Source of the DNA: Ascidiaceihabitans sp029251465
GTDB taxonomy: Bacteria > Pseudomonadota > Alphaproteobacteria > Rhodobacterales > Rhodobacteraceae
Assembly (NCBI RefSeq): GCF_042932805.1
Contig: NZ_CP170633.1
Location: 310,001 to 374,000 of the forward strand
DNA: 64,000 bases
Reading direction: 5' to 3'
A model generated the notes under the pieces. The model saw only the letters and a program-made list of their open reading frames with translations. It was not told the DNA's origin and made no database searches. The translations under genes were made by a program, and so were the position numbers. Shown here piece after piece: positions 1 to 9,504 of the stretch. How positions within the stretch are numbered: position 1 is the stretch's first letter; each line of letters begins with the position of its first letter.

Positions 1-76
1 GGGTTCGAAAATGATCGATACGTCGATCCGCTCGAAGCTGAATTCCCTCCAGAATGCAATGAAAGAGGTCGGATAA
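1..76 (+). CDS. atpH: ATP synthase F1 subunit delta, C-terminal end (partial)
   Basis: The last 24 codons of an open frame enter from the left edge and end at a TAA at 74-76. They encode a tail ending in SLQNAMKEVG, which is typical of the alphaproteobacterial delta (OSCP-like) subunit that links the F1 head to the peripheral stalk. The stop overlaps the atpA start (TAATG), so the two are translationally coupled. The order delta-alpha-gamma-beta-epsilon that follows confirms the call. Only the end is visible. Confidence 0.93.
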   Translation, partial: GSKMIDTSIRSKLNSLQNAMKEVG

Positions 77-1614
77 TGGGTATCCAAGCAGCAGAAATTT
101 CTGCGATTCTAAAAGACCAGATTAAGAACTTTGGTCAAGAAGCAGAAGTTGCCGAAGTTGGCCGCGTTCTGTCCGTCGGTGACGGTATCGCGCGTGTATA
201 TGGTCTGGACAACGTCCAAGCCGGTGAGATGGTTGAATTCCCTGGCGGGATCCAAGGCATGGCCTTGAACCTGGAATCCGACAACGTCGGTGTGGTTATC
301 TTCGGCTCTGACCGCGACATCAAAGAAGGTGACGTTGTTAAGCGCACCAACTCGATCGTGGACGTTCCCGTTGGGGACGAACTGCTGGGTCGTGTTGTTG
401 ACGGTCTTGGCAATCCGCTGGACGGCAAAGGCCCGATCAAAACCAAAAAGCGCGGCGTTGCTGACGTAAAAGCACCGGGCATCATTCCACGTAAATCGGT
501 TCACGAGCCGATGGCGACTGGTTTGAAGTCTGTTGACGCGATGATCCCGATTGGCCGTGGCCAACGCGAATTGATCATTGGTGACCGCCAAACTGGTAAA
601 ACGGCTGTGGCTTTGGATGCGATCCTGAACCAAAAATCCTACAATGAGGCCGCAGGCGACGACGAGTACAAGAAACTGTACTGCGTCTATGTGGCCATCG
701 GTCAAAAGCGTTCGACTGTTGCTCAGCTGGTTAAAAAGCTCGAGGAAACAGGCGCGATGGAATATTCCATCGTTGTGGCCGCGACAGCGTCCGACCCTGC
801 ACCGATGCAGTTCCTCGCACCCTATGCCGCGACAACAATGGCAGAGCACTTCCGCGACAATGGCCGTCACGCGCTGATCATCTATGATGATTTGTCAAAG
901 CAAGCCGTGTCTTATCGTCAAATGTCCTTGCTTTTGCGTCGCCCACCGGGCCGTGAAGCCTACCCTGGCGATGTTTTCTATCTTCACTCTCGCCTTCTGG
1001 AACGTTCCGCGAAATTGGGCGATGCGTCCGGAAACGGGTCTTTGACCGCTCTGCCGATCATCGAAACCCAAGGCGGCGACGTTTCTGCGTTTATTCCGAC
1101 AAACGTGATTTCGATCACCGATGGTCAGATCTTCTTGGAAACTGAATTGTTCTATCAAGGCATCCGCCCTGCTGTGAACACAGGTCTGTCTGTTTCGCGT
1201 GTTGGCTCATCTGCACAAACCAAAGCGATGTCTTCGGTTGCGGGCCCAGTGAAACTGTCCTTGGCTCAGTACCGCGAAATGGCTGCGTTCGCGCAGTTCG
1301 GGTCTGACTTGGATGCCTCCACCCAGCAATTGCTGAACCGTGGTGCGCGTTTGACCGAGCTGATGAAACAGCCACAGTATTCCCCACTGACAAACGCAGA
1401 AATCGTCTGCGTCATCTTTGCGGGTACACAAGGGTATCTTGATAAGGTCGACGTTTCTGACGTGGGTCGTTTCGAGGCTGCAATGTTGGCGCACTTGCGC
1501 GCAAACAACGCGGACCTGTTGGCCGACATCACTGACAACGACCGTAAAGTTAAGGACGATCTGGAAACTGCAGTCCGGGCCGCTCTGGACGCATTCGTCG
1601 CTGACTTCGCATAA
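76..1614 (+). CDS. atpA: ATP synthase F1 subunit alpha
   Basis: This is the non-catalytic nucleotide-binding subunit of the cytoplasmic F1 head, 512 residues, the normal length. The P-loop GDRQTGKT lies at residues 169-176. Other visible signatures are GRVVDGLGNPLDG near 105 and the region PAVNTGLSVSRVGSSAQ near 370, which carries the conserved Ser-Arg of the alpha signature. The start ATG overlaps the atpH stop, and atpG follows after 13 nt. The F0 genes are not in this window, as is usual in Rhodobacteraceae, where F0 and F1 operons are separate. Large open frames on the opposite strand here are shadows. Confidence 0.99.
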   Translation: MGIQAAEISAILKDQIKNFGQEAEVAEVGRVLSVGDGIARVYGLDNVQAGEMVEFPGGIQGMALNLESDNVGVVIFGSDRDIKEGDVVKRTNSIVDVPVGDELLGRVVDGLGNPLDGKGPIKTKKRGVADVKAPGIIPRKSVHEPMATGLKSVDAMIPIGRGQRELIIGDRQTGKTAVALDAILNQKSYNEAAGDDEYKKLYCVYVAIGQKRSTVAQLVKKLEETGAMEYSIVVAATASDPAPMQFLAPYAATTMAEHFRDNGRHALIIYDDLSKQAVSYRQMSLLLRRPPGREAYPGDVFYLHSRLLERSAKLGDASGNGSLTALPIIETQGGDVSAFIPTNVISITDGQIFLETELFYQGIRPAVNTGLSVSRVGSSAQTKAMSSVAGPVKLSLAQYREMAAFAQFGSDLDASTQQLLNRGARLTELMKQPQYSPLTNAEIVCVIFAGTQGYLDKVDVSDVGRFEAAMLAHLRANNADLLADITDNDRKVKDDLETAVRAALDAFVADFA

Positions 1615-1627
1615 GGGGGCATAGCAA

Positions 1628-2503
1628 ATGCCAAACCTTAAGGACCTTAAGAACAGGATCGCGAGTGTGAAAAACACTCGTAAGATCACTAAGGCCATGC
1701 AAATGGTTGCCGCGGCGAAACTTCGCCGCGCGCAAGAAGCTGCGGAGCAGTCACGCCCCTACACCACGCGTTTTAACGCTGTGATGGGTGGTTTAGCCGC
1801 GTCCGTTGGTGGATCAGGGTCTGCACCAAAATTGCTGTCGGGTACCGGCAGTGACCAAGTGCAGTTGCTGGTTGTTATGACATCGGAACGTGGTCTGTGC
1901 GGCGGGTTCAACACGAACATCGTCAAAAAGGCCAAGACGCATGCGGCGAAACTGATTGCGGACGGCAAGGACGTTAAAATCCTGACAGTTGGCAAAAAAG
2001 GTCGCGATCAGATGAAACGTGAATTCGGCCAATATTCGGTTGGTCACGTGGACCTGACTGACGTCAAACGGATCGGTTACACGGATGCACAAGGCATCGC
2101 CAAAGACGTTCTAGCCCGCTTTGATGCGGAAGAATTCGATGTGGCGACGATCTTTTTTGCGCAGTTCGTGAACGTTGTGACGCAGATCCCGACAGCACAA
2201 CAAATCATCCCGGCGTCTTTCGAGGCACCAGAGGTTGATGCGACAGCAACGCTGTATGACTACGAGCCAAGCGAAGAGGCCATCTTGGCTGACTTGTTGC
2301 CGCGCGGCGTCGCCACAGCGATCTTTAGCGCGCTGTTGGAAAACGGAGCGTCCGAACAGGGCGCGCGGATGTCCGCAATGGACAACGCCACACGCAACGC
2401 GGGTGAGATGATCGATAAACTGACCATCCAATACAACCGTTCGCGTCAAGCCGTGATCACCAACGAGCTGATTGAAATTATTTCGGGTGCGGAAGCACTC
2501 TAG
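1628..2503 (+). CDS. atpG: ATP synthase F1 subunit gamma
   Basis: The gamma subunit is the central rotor shaft coupling F0 rotation to F1 catalysis. At 291 residues it is the family's usual size. The N-terminal helix with IASVKNTRKITKAMQMVAAA and the C-terminal helix with MSAMDNATRNAGEMIDKL are the two halves of the coiled-coil shaft. SERGLCGGFN near residue 86 is also typical of the family. It lies 13 nt after atpA, with a GGGGG-rich ribosome-binding stretch, and 21 nt before atpD. Confidence 0.99.
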   Translation: MPNLKDLKNRIASVKNTRKITKAMQMVAAAKLRRAQEAAEQSRPYTTRFNAVMGGLAASVGGSGSAPKLLSGTGSDQVQLLVVMTSERGLCGGFNTNIVKKAKTHAAKLIADGKDVKILTVGKKGRDQMKREFGQYSVGHVDLTDVKRIGYTDAQGIAKDVLARFDAEEFDVATIFFAQFVNVVTQIPTAQQIIPASFEAPEVDATATLYDYEPSEEAILADLLPRGVATAIFSALLENGASEQGARMSAMDNATRNAGEMIDKLTIQYNRSRQAVITNELIEIISGAEAL

Positions 2504-2524
2504 AGAGAACCGGAGAATTACGAC

Positions 2525-3949
2525 ATGGCAAATGCAGTCGGCAAAATCACCCAAGTCATCGGCGCCGTCGTTGACGTGCAGTTCGAAGACGATCTGCCAC
2601 AAATTCTGAACGCGCTGGAAACAGACAACAATGGTCGCAAGCTGATCCTTGAAGTTGCCCAGCACCTTGGCGAAAACACAGTGCGGACCATCGCGATGGA
2701 CGCCTCTGAGGGCCTCGTGCGCGGCGCACCTGTGACAGACACAGGCGCACCTATTCAGGTTCCCGTCGGCAACGGCACATTGGGCCGCATCCTGAACGTG
2801 ACCGGTGATCCGGTTGACGAGCAGGGCCCTGTTATCGCAACTGAAACCCGTTCGATCCATGGCGACGCACCTGCGTTTGATCAACAGTCCACCGCGACTG
2901 AGATCCTGACAACAGGCATCAAAGTGATCGACCTTTTGGCCCCCTACACCAAGGGTGGTAAAATTGGTCTGTTCGGTGGTGCCGGTGTTGGCAAAACCGT
3001 TTTGATCATGGAACTGATCAACAACATCGCAAAGGTACACTCCGGTGTGTCCGTGTTTGCGGGTGTTGGTGAGCGGACGCGTGAAGGTAACGACCTTTAC
3101 CACGAGATGATCGAATCCAACGTTATCGTCCCTGACAACTTGCCAGAATCGAAAATTGCGCTGGTTTACGGTCAGATGAACGAACCTCCCGGTGCGCGTA
3201 TGCGTGTTGCTTTGACCGGTCTGTCCCTCGCGGAACAGTTCCGTGATGACACGGGTTCTGACGTTTTGTTCTTTGTGGACAACATCTTCCGCTTTACCCA
3301 AGCCGGTTCCGAAGTGTCCGCCCTGTTGGGTCGTATCCCATCTGCGGTTGGTTATCAGCCAACACTGGCGACCGACATGGGCATGATGCAAGAGCGCATC
3401 GCATCTACGAAAAACGGTTCGATCACTTCTGTGCAAGCCGTCTACGTGCCTGCGGATGACCTTACCGACCCGGCCCCAGCGACATCGTTTGCGCACCTTG
3501 ATGCGACAACCGTTCTGGACCGTGCGATCTCAGAAAAAGGGATTTACCCTGCGGTTGACCCGCTTGGTTCCACATCCCGTTTGCTGGATCCGTTGATCAT
3601 CGGCGACGAACATTACAAGGTGGCGACAGACGTGCAGCAAGTTCTGCAACGTTACAAATCCTTGCAGGACATCATCGCGATTTTGGGCATGGACGAATTG
3701 TCAGAAGAAGACAAACTGGCCGTTGCCCGTGCGCGTAAAATCGAACGCTTCTTGTCACAACCCTTTGACGTTGCAAAAGTATTTACGGGTGCTGACGGCA
3801 AACAGGTTCAACTGGAAGAAACGATTTCCTCGTTCAAAGCGGTTGTTGCCGGCGAATACGATCACCTCCCAGAAGGTGCCTTCTACATGGTTGGCGGCAT
3901 CGAAGACGTGAAAGCAAAAGCCGAAAAAATGGCAGCAGACGCAGCCTAA
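2525..3949 (+). CDS. atpD: ATP synthase F1 subunit beta
   Basis: This is the catalytic subunit of F1, 474 residues. The P-loop GGAGVGKT is at residues 151-158, the catalytic GERTREGNDLYHEM lies near 180-195, and the DELSEED region near 385-391 matches the conserved DELSEEDKLVV lever. The stop TAA sits inside the AAGGAG ribosome-binding site of atpC, so expression of the two is tightly linked. A 461-codon open frame on the reverse strand across this gene is a by-product of strong codon bias and not a gene. Confidence 0.99.
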   Translation: MANAVGKITQVIGAVVDVQFEDDLPQILNALETDNNGRKLILEVAQHLGENTVRTIAMDASEGLVRGAPVTDTGAPIQVPVGNGTLGRILNVTGDPVDEQGPVIATETRSIHGDAPAFDQQSTATEILTTGIKVIDLLAPYTKGGKIGLFGGAGVGKTVLIMELINNIAKVHSGVSVFAGVGERTREGNDLYHEMIESNVIVPDNLPESKIALVYGQMNEPPGARMRVALTGLSLAEQFRDDTGSDVLFFVDNIFRFTQAGSEVSALLGRIPSAVGYQPTLATDMGMMQERIASTKNGSITSVQAVYVPADDLTDPAPATSFAHLDATTVLDRAISEKGIYPAVDPLGSTSRLLDPLIIGDEHYKVATDVQQVLQRYKSLQDIIAILGMDELSEEDKLAVARARKIERFLSQPFDVAKVFTGADGKQVQLEETISSFKAVVAGEYDHLPEGAFYMVGGIEDVKAKAEKMAADAA

Positions 3950-3961
3950 GGAGCCGATACA

Positions 3962-4387
3962 ATGGCAGACACAATGCAATTTGATCTGGTTTCACCGGAA
4001 AAGTCATTGGCCTCAGGGCCAGTGACTGCGGTGCAAATCCCGGGTGCAGATGGCGACATGACGGTTATGCCGCTTCATGCCCCCACAATCACCACGTTGC
4101 GCCCTGGTGTGCTGCGTGTTGAGGCATCTGCCGGCACAACCGAATACGTTGTGACGGGTGGTTTTGCTGAAATCAATGCAGAAGGCGTTTCGGTTTTGGC
4201 CGAACGCGCCATCGCCAAAGGTGACATGACAGCCGACGACATGGCCAGCATGGTTGCCGATGCACGCGCCGAGCTGAACAACGTCAAAGAAGTCTTTGAC
4301 AACCAGCCTGGTCCAGTTGATGACGCTGCAAAATTGCTGGCCGATATGGTCGCAATGGGCGACGAGATTGGCCTGAGCGCGAAGTAA
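3962..4387 (+). CDS. atpC: ATP synthase F1 subunit epsilon
   Basis: The epsilon subunit sits at the base of the rotor and can inhibit ATP hydrolysis. It has 141 residues with the usual beta-sandwich N-terminus, including QIPGADGDMTVMPLHAP (residues about 24-40), and a helical C-terminal tail. The start ATG lies 12 nt after the atpD stop behind AAGGAG. It is the last gene of the F1 operon, and a terminator follows 26 nt after the stop. Confidence 0.98.
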   Translation: MADTMQFDLVSPEKSLASGPVTAVQIPGADGDMTVMPLHAPTITTLRPGVLRVEASAGTTEYVVTGGFAEINAEGVSVLAERAIAKGDMTADDMASMVADARAELNNVKEVFDNQPGPVDDAAKLLADMVAMGDEIGLSAK

Positions 4388-4413
4388 TTCGAACTTACGT
4401 AGCGAAATGTTAG

Positions 4414-4441
4414 AAAAGGCCCCGATTGTGGGGCCTTTTTT
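4414..4441 (+). terminator. Rho-independent terminator of the F1 ATP synthase operon
   Basis: A 10-bp perfect stem, AAAAGGCCCC / GGGGCCTTTT, encloses a 6-nt loop (GATTGT) and runs into a T tract. It lies 26 nt after the atpC stop and closes the operon, so the following lectin-domain gene would need its own promoter or read-through. Confidence 0.92.
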
Positions 4442-4509
4442 GCATTCTGGGGGTGCGCAGGCGCATGCGTTTCATGTTAGCAAAGCGTGGCATATTGAAG
4501 TGAAGCCTT

Positions 4510-4860
4510 ATGAAGCGATTGCGAAATCATTTAGTTGGAATTGACCAAGGCGACACTGTCTTGTTCTCAGATTTTGAAACCGACGGCGAAATGTGGACGG
4601 GGCGCGGCCAACGCGAACGCCGTAAACGCATCAAGTTCGGTGAAGCCTACCGCGCGCCTCCCGCCGTACACACCTCCGTCAGCCTGTGGGACATGGACGC
4701 CGCAACCGTGATCCGCGCCGACATCGGGGCCGAAGCGGTGACCGAGGATGGTTTTGATCTGGTGTTCCGCACATGGGGCGACACCCGCGTTGCCCGCGTG
4801 CGTATCGGCTGGATGGCGATTGGCGAGTTGTCCGACGATGACGATTGGGAATTGGACTGA
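4510..4860 (+). CDS. H-type lectin domain protein
   Basis: A 116-residue protein with no signal peptide. Residues about 55-110 (SVSLWDMD ... FRTWGDTRVARVRIGWMAIG) match the H-type lectin fold, a small six-strand sandwich first seen in snail and Dictyostelium agglutinins. The N-terminal half is charged (GQRERRKRIKF) and the C-terminus is very acidic (SDDDDWELD). It lies just beyond the ATP synthase terminator, a position I associate with this family in the Roseobacter group. Its ligand is unknown. A link to ATP synthase is only suggested by position. Confidence 0.75.
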   Translation: MKRLRNHLVGIDQGDTVLFSDFETDGEMWTGRGQRERRKRIKFGEAYRAPPAVHTSVSLWDMDAATVIRADIGAEAVTEDGFDLVFRTWGDTRVARVRIGWMAIGELSDDDDWELD

Positions 4861-5047
4861 GGCCTAGATGAATAGATGGCTGCATGCGGACGAAGCGAAA
4901 GTTCATCATGTATCCACCAATGGCTGCGTTCAAAACTGTAACGCCAGCAAGATAAGTGGTGTGGACTGAGACTGCTGCGGTTGTCTTAATAGATCCATCC
5001 CCTAAAGCAACGTGCTTAAACCAACTGATTGCACCAAATTCTTTAAC

Positions 5048-6275
5048 ATGTGTTCAAAGGTTTCCGCGCCCCTTCTCGGCGCTGAATTAAAGGCGCAGAA
5101 TTTGAACGGCTTCAGTGATCCTGTAAATCTCTATGACGATGATGTTATTCGTGATCCTTGGCCACATTACGAACGTTTGCGCGAACTAGGTCCGATTGTG
5201 TGGATAGAAGCATTGGGCAACTACGCCTTCACACAATATGACACTGTCTGAAACGGTTTGCGCGACCATGAAACCTACATCTCCAGCCTCGGAGCCGCCG
5301 CAGATGATTTCGGCTGCACCCATCAACGCGTCAATGCAGTTGCCTCTGATCAGCCACGCCACACCATGTTGCGTGAGGCAATCCTACCTCCTTTGCTGCG
5401 CGATAATGTGGCGATTATGCGGCCCCGCATCCAAAGTGTCGCCGATGACATCGTCGCGGCTTGTGTACGCAAAAGGCAGTTTTGAAGCGATCATAGATCT
5501 TGCCCAACCCCTGCCACTAACAGTGGTGCGCGACCTGATTGGATTGCCCGACTTTGGTCGTGAAAATATGCTGAAATGGGCGAGTGCGGCTTTTGACATG
5601 CAAGGCATCCAGAATGCGCGTGGCCAAGCCGCGAGTCCCGTGATTGCTGAAATGAAAGAATTCATCGCAACAGGCGTCACACCTGAAACGTTGAAACCAG
5701 GAAGTTGGTCTCATTGGATCACCGAGATGGCGGCGCACGGAGAGATCGACCCCGAAATAGTGCCTTTTTCGATCAGCGACTACATCAACCCCAGCCTGGA
5801 CACGACGATCTCTGCGATTGGGCACTTCATTTACCACGCAGGATCAAATCCCGACACGTGGGCTAAACTGAAGGAAGACCCGTCGCTTGCGTTGAACGCA
5901 GCCCATGCAGCGATCCGGATTGGAACACCTATCCGTTCATTTAGCCGGCACACATCCAAACCTGTCGAGATCGCAGGCCACCAAATCCCCAAAGGCGCGC
6001 GGGTGATGCTGCTCTATGCATCAGCAAACCGCGATGAAGCAGTGTTTGCGCAGGCCGGGCAATTCAATATTGAGCGCCGCAATGCGCGTCGCCACCTTGC
6101 CTTTGGTGCCGGTATTCACATGTGTGCCGGCATGCATCTGGCCTTGTTAGAGATCGAATGTTTGATCCTTGCAATGACGCAGCAGATGCCTGCTGTTCAA
6201 GTTGGTAAGCCTACAATAGCGATGAACAATTCAATTTGCGCATTCGCAAAACTACCTGTCCGTATACAGGGTTAA
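5048..6275 (+). pseudogene. Cytochrome P450, broken by a stop and a frameshift
   Basis: Three reading-frame segments together make one bacterial P450. The first part runs to a TGA at 5249-5251, where an Arg (CGA to TGA) would be expected. The same frame then continues (LRDHETYISSLG...) to about 5470, where a 1-nt insertion or 2-nt deletion moves the frame to the one ending at 6275. The later part holds the I-helix-like PSLDTT and the haem loop FGAGIHMCAG (Cys codon 6123-6125). The K-helix ExxR glutamate is Ala (GCA 5907-5909), a further sign of decay. PSLDTT recalls CYP199-type aromatic O-demethylases, but the subfamily is uncertain. A start upstream at GTG 5012 is also open. The 187 bp before it, back to the lectin gene, show nothing recognisable. 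Confidence 0.85.
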
Positions 6276-6298
6276 TCCAATTTCAAAGGACTTCGACC

Positions 6299-7075
6299 AT
6301 GCGTGTTGTCATAACCGGTGCAGCGACTGGAATAGGTGCAGAAACGGTCCGCATTCTGAAAGAAGAAGGCCATGAAATCTGCGCGTTGGACATTGTAGAA
6401 CCCGCTGATGTTGATCAATGGGTCGAGGTTGATTTGTCCGATATGGACGCAATCACTGCAGCTTGTGCGCCGCTTTCTGGGCCGTTTGATGTGCTCATCA
6501 ACAATGCCGGTTTGCCGCCACGACCCGTCAACCAAATCCAATTGCTAAGCGTCAATGTTTTCGGTTTACGTCAAGTGACCAGCCTGATGCTTCCTAAACT
6601 GAACGACGGGGCGCGCATTGTGAACACGGCCAGCCGTGCTGGACTGATGTGGCAAGGCAACATCGAAGAAGTGAAAGCGCTACTGGACTTGGATACCCCC
6701 TACGCTTTGCCCGATTTTCTGACGACACGAGGTATTGATCCAATGCGGGCCTACAACCTCGCAAAGGACGCAGTGATCGCCTACACAAAGGCATTGACCA
6801 AACCGCTGCTTGCAAGAAACATCCGTATCAATTCTGTTGGCCCCGCACCGGACGCCACTGACATTCTGGATGATTTCATGACGGCTTTGGGCGAAAGCGC
6901 AGCCCAAGCAATGGCTTTGCCCGGGCGCGCGGGAAAACCTGATGAGGTGGGGCAGGTCATCGCGTTTCTTGCGAGCGAAAAAAGTAGCTGGATCAAAGGC
7001 GAAAACATTCTGGTTGACGGTGGCGTCTCTGCAATGGTGACCAGCGCAGCACTTGGAGTATCCCAGAAAGTGTAG
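6299..7075 (+). CDS. Short-chain dehydrogenase/reductase with a long pre-tyrosine insertion
   Basis: A 258-residue NAD(P)-dependent oxidoreductase. The cofactor motif TGAATGIG is at residues 6-13, NNAG at 68-71, the catalytic Ser at 112, and YxxxK at Tyr152/Lys156. Ser and Tyr are 40 residues apart instead of the usual 13 or so. That insertion of about 27 residues is a mark of the 3-alpha-hydroxysteroid dehydrogenase / coniferyl-alcohol dehydrogenase branch. The start at 6299 is favoured over the longer frame because AAAGGA precedes it. It follows the dead P450 by 23 nt, so the two were probably one operon acting on aromatic or steroid-like alcohols. The substrate is not known. Confidence 0.85.
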   Translation: MRVVITGAATGIGAETVRILKEEGHEICALDIVEPADVDQWVEVDLSDMDAITAACAPLSGPFDVLINNAGLPPRPVNQIQLLSVNVFGLRQVTSLMLPKLNDGARIVNTASRAGLMWQGNIEEVKALLDLDTPYALPDFLTTRGIDPMRAYNLAKDAVIAYTKALTKPLLARNIRINSVGPAPDATDILDDFMTALGESAAQAMALPGRAGKPDEVGQVIAFLASEKSSWIKGENILVDGGVSAMVTSAALGVSQKV

Positions 7076-7185
7076 GCGGACTGCCGTCTCTACGAGGTTC
7101 ACAGCTTTAACGACAAAATACGGCAATTAACGCTCTGGCCTCGAGGCGGACATTGACGCTACCAGTGTGTAAGCAGGAGAAAAAC

Positions 7186-8244
7186 GTGACCAAAGCATCT
7201 GTTGAAGAGTCTCAGAAAAACGCCACCACGCGCCGCGCCAAAGGCGAGTTTGTGCGCGGCGTCAGTGGGTTTCGATCCGTGATTGGCGAAGACCCGAACT
7301 TTCCCGCAGAAACAGGGCGATATCACTTATTCGTCGCTTTAAATTGCCCGTGGTGCCACCGTGTAACGCTGGCCCGAAATGTTTTGGGCCTGCAGGACAG
7401 CATCACAATGGATGTGGCATTCCCAAGTCGCACAACAGACAATGATCCGATTGAACCGAACCGTTGGGAATTCAATCCGACCCGCGTCGCGTCCCTGACG
7501 GGCACGACTTTCCCTGAGTGCACAAACGAAACCGCAACAGGGCAGAATTTTCGTCTTGCTAAGCAAATATATGAGGCTGAAGGGTCGGATGAGGCCTCTG
7601 TCCCGATCCTATATGACAAAAAAACAAAACGGATCGTTGCGAACGAAAGCGCCGAAATCGTCCGGATGCTGAACGCGCAAGCGAAAGCTCTTGGCAGTTC
7701 ATTTGCGGATGGACTGAGGCCAAATTTGTATCCGTTGGGTGACGAACATATCGCGCAACGTCGGGACATCGACGCACTCAATGACCAAATCTACGTCGCC
7801 ATCAACAACGGAGCCTATAAAGCTGGCTTCTCATCAGATCAGGCGATTTATGCTGCGGCCTTTTCCAAGTACTTTGAAACGCTTGGAGCTTTGGAAGCAC
7901 GGCTTGCCTCAGACAATCGACCATTCTTAACTGGTGATACCTTCACCGAGGCTGACCTGCGATTGTTTCCAACCCTTTATCGACATGATCCGGTGTACTA
8001 CTTAAGGATGAAATTGAACGGTGCAAGAATTCTGGACTACCCGCATTTGTGGCGCTGGCTTTGCCGCCTCTACGCATTGCCGGGTGTCGCTGACAGCAAC
8101 TCGTTGCTTCACTGTCGTCAGGGATACTTTGGCCGATCTTGGAACAATGTCGTGCCTCTGGGTCCCTTCAAGCCAATGTCCTATCCAGAAGCCTATGCGC
8201 ATCCGGAACTCGCCGGTCTGGTCGATAAAGCGAAGAACGGTTGA
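7186..8244 (+). CDS. Glutathionyl-hydroquinone reductase (xi-class GST)
   Basis: A 352-residue protein of the YqjG/PcpF/EcpA family, which uses glutathione to reduce glutathionyl-hydroquinones back to hydroquinones. The catalytic Cys54 sits in NCPWCHR (residues 53-59), followed by a thioredoxin-like domain and a helical GST C-terminal domain with NNGAYKAGF near 205. I chose the GTG at 7186, 6 nt after AGGAG, over an upstream TTG at 7153. With the P450 remnant and the dehydrogenase it forms a small group consistent with aromatic or quinone metabolism, though these enzymes also serve general quinone detoxification. Confidence 0.88.
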   Translation: MTKASVEESQKNATTRRAKGEFVRGVSGFRSVIGEDPNFPAETGRYHLFVALNCPWCHRVTLARNVLGLQDSITMDVAFPSRTTDNDPIEPNRWEFNPTRVASLTGTTFPECTNETATGQNFRLAKQIYEAEGSDEASVPILYDKKTKRIVANESAEIVRMLNAQAKALGSSFADGLRPNLYPLGDEHIAQRRDIDALNDQIYVAINNGAYKAGFSSDQAIYAAAFSKYFETLGALEARLASDNRPFLTGDTFTEADLRLFPTLYRHDPVYYLRMKLNGARILDYPHLWRWLCRLYALPGVADSNSLLHCRQGYFGRSWNNVVPLGPFKPMSYPEAYAHPELAGLVDKAKNG

Positions 8245-8360
8245 CTTGAGACAGACATTCGCTGCGTCGCAAAGTTTCGGCGAATTGGGCTCAACGCGGG
8301 CTTAGACTATACTGTCCCCGACAGTTCTCTAAATTTTCCACTGTCTCTAGAGGTTTACCT

Positions 8361-9380
8361 TCACTCCGCCGCATACGTCCCGTCGTAAATCGTGCCAAGG
8401 CTTTCGGCCTCAAACAGAGACGACACAGACGTGCCGTTCCAGATGTTCAGGATCGCTTGGGCAAAGATTGGGGCCGTGGGCACGATGCGGATGTTGGCCG
8501 CGTCGATGATCGCTTGGGTTGGTTGGATCGTGTCTGCGATCACCAGCGATTTCATCACTGAGCTTGTCACACGTTCAACCGCAGGGCCGGACATAACGCC
8601 GTGGGTGATGTAGCTGTGGACCTCTTTGGCCCCGTTTTCCATCAACACTTCGGCGGCTTTGCAAAGCGTACCAGCCGTGTCGACCATGTCATCCACGATC
8701 AAGCAAACCTTGTCTTGGACGTTACCGATGACGGTCATTTCAGCTATTTCGCCGGCTTTTTCGCGACGTTTGTCGACGATCGACAGCGGCGAGTTGATCC
8801 GTTTGGCCAATTCACGCGCGCGCGCTACACCACCCACGTCAGGCGATACAACCATCAAATCGTCCATGCGGTCTTTGAATTGGGTTTTGATGTCGAGCGC
8901 AAAGATCGGCGAGGCGTATAAGTTGTCCACCGGAATATCGAAGAAGCCCTGAATTTGCGCTGCGTGCAGGTCCATCGTCAGGACCCGTTCGATGCCAGCG
9001 CCGACCAGCATGTTCGCGACCATCTTGGCGGTGATCGGTGTGCGCGCTTTGGTGCGGCGGTCCTGGCGGGCATAGCCAAAATAGGGGATCACAGCCGTGA
9101 TGCGCGAGGCAGAGGAACGGCGCAACGCGTCACACATGATCAGCAGTTCCATCAGGTTGTCATTGGCAGGGTTCGACGTGGGCTGGATAATGAACATATC
9201 CTCGCCGCGCACATTTTCGAACACTTCGACAAAGATCTCGCCGTCGTTAAACCGTTCGACGCGGGCATCAACCAGACCGGTCTGCACACCGCGGTGCATC
9301 GACATACGTCGCGCGATTGCGGCTGCCAAAGGTTGGTTGGCATTGCCCGTAATGAGCTTTGGTTCGACGATAGATGGCAT
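8361..9380 (-). CDS. prs: Ribose-phosphate pyrophosphokinase (PRPP synthase)
   Basis: Prs makes PRPP from ribose 5-phosphate and ATP for nucleotide, histidine and tryptophan synthesis. The protein has 339 residues, starting at MPSIVEPK. The pyrophosphate-loop motif ARVERFNDGE is at 39-48, TMDLHAAQIQGFF at 135-147, and the PRPP-binding loop VDDMVDTAGT at 229-238. A 42-codon N-terminal extension of the open frame is rejected because the family starts here and GGGGA precedes the ATG. It is transcribed alone; the gene above it on the other strand begins 125 nt away. Confidence 0.97.
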   Translation of the reverse strand: MPSIVEPKLITGNANQPLAAAIARRMSMHRGVQTGLVDARVERFNDGEIFVEVFENVRGEDMFIIQPTSNPANDNLMELLIMCDALRRSSASRITAVIPYFGYARQDRRTKARTPITAKMVANMLVGAGIERVLTMDLHAAQIQGFFDIPVDNLYASPIFALDIKTQFKDRMDDLMVVSPDVGGVARARELAKRINSPLSIVDKRREKAGEIAEMTVIGNVQDKVCLIVDDMVDTAGTLCKAAEVLMENGAKEVHSYITHGVMSGPAVERVTSSVMKSLVIADTIQPTQAIIDAANIRIVPTAPIFAQAILNIWNGTSVSSLFEAESLGTIYDGTYAAE

Positions 9381-9504
9381 GTGATGAGGTCCCCGGGGCA
9401 GCAACAGGATTGTGACAGATTCGTGATGGTCGCCCTCGCTTAACACGCCTATACCTGTGGGCAAAGCACAGGGTCGCTCTTGGCCCGAAAATCGGAGAAG
9501 TTTC

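Noticed and set aside
109..870. A 253-codon reverse-strand frame within atpA
   Set aside because: Antisense shadow of atpA; no ribosome-binding site and composition typical of a mirrored frame.
2111..3496. A 461-codon reverse-strand frame across atpG and atpD
   Set aside because: It is fully antisense to two highly conserved genes, has no family resemblance and is explained by the codon bias of the true frames.
4861..5047. Remnant gene between the lectin gene and the P450
   Set aside because: Only a short reverse frame is open and I could not match it to any family.
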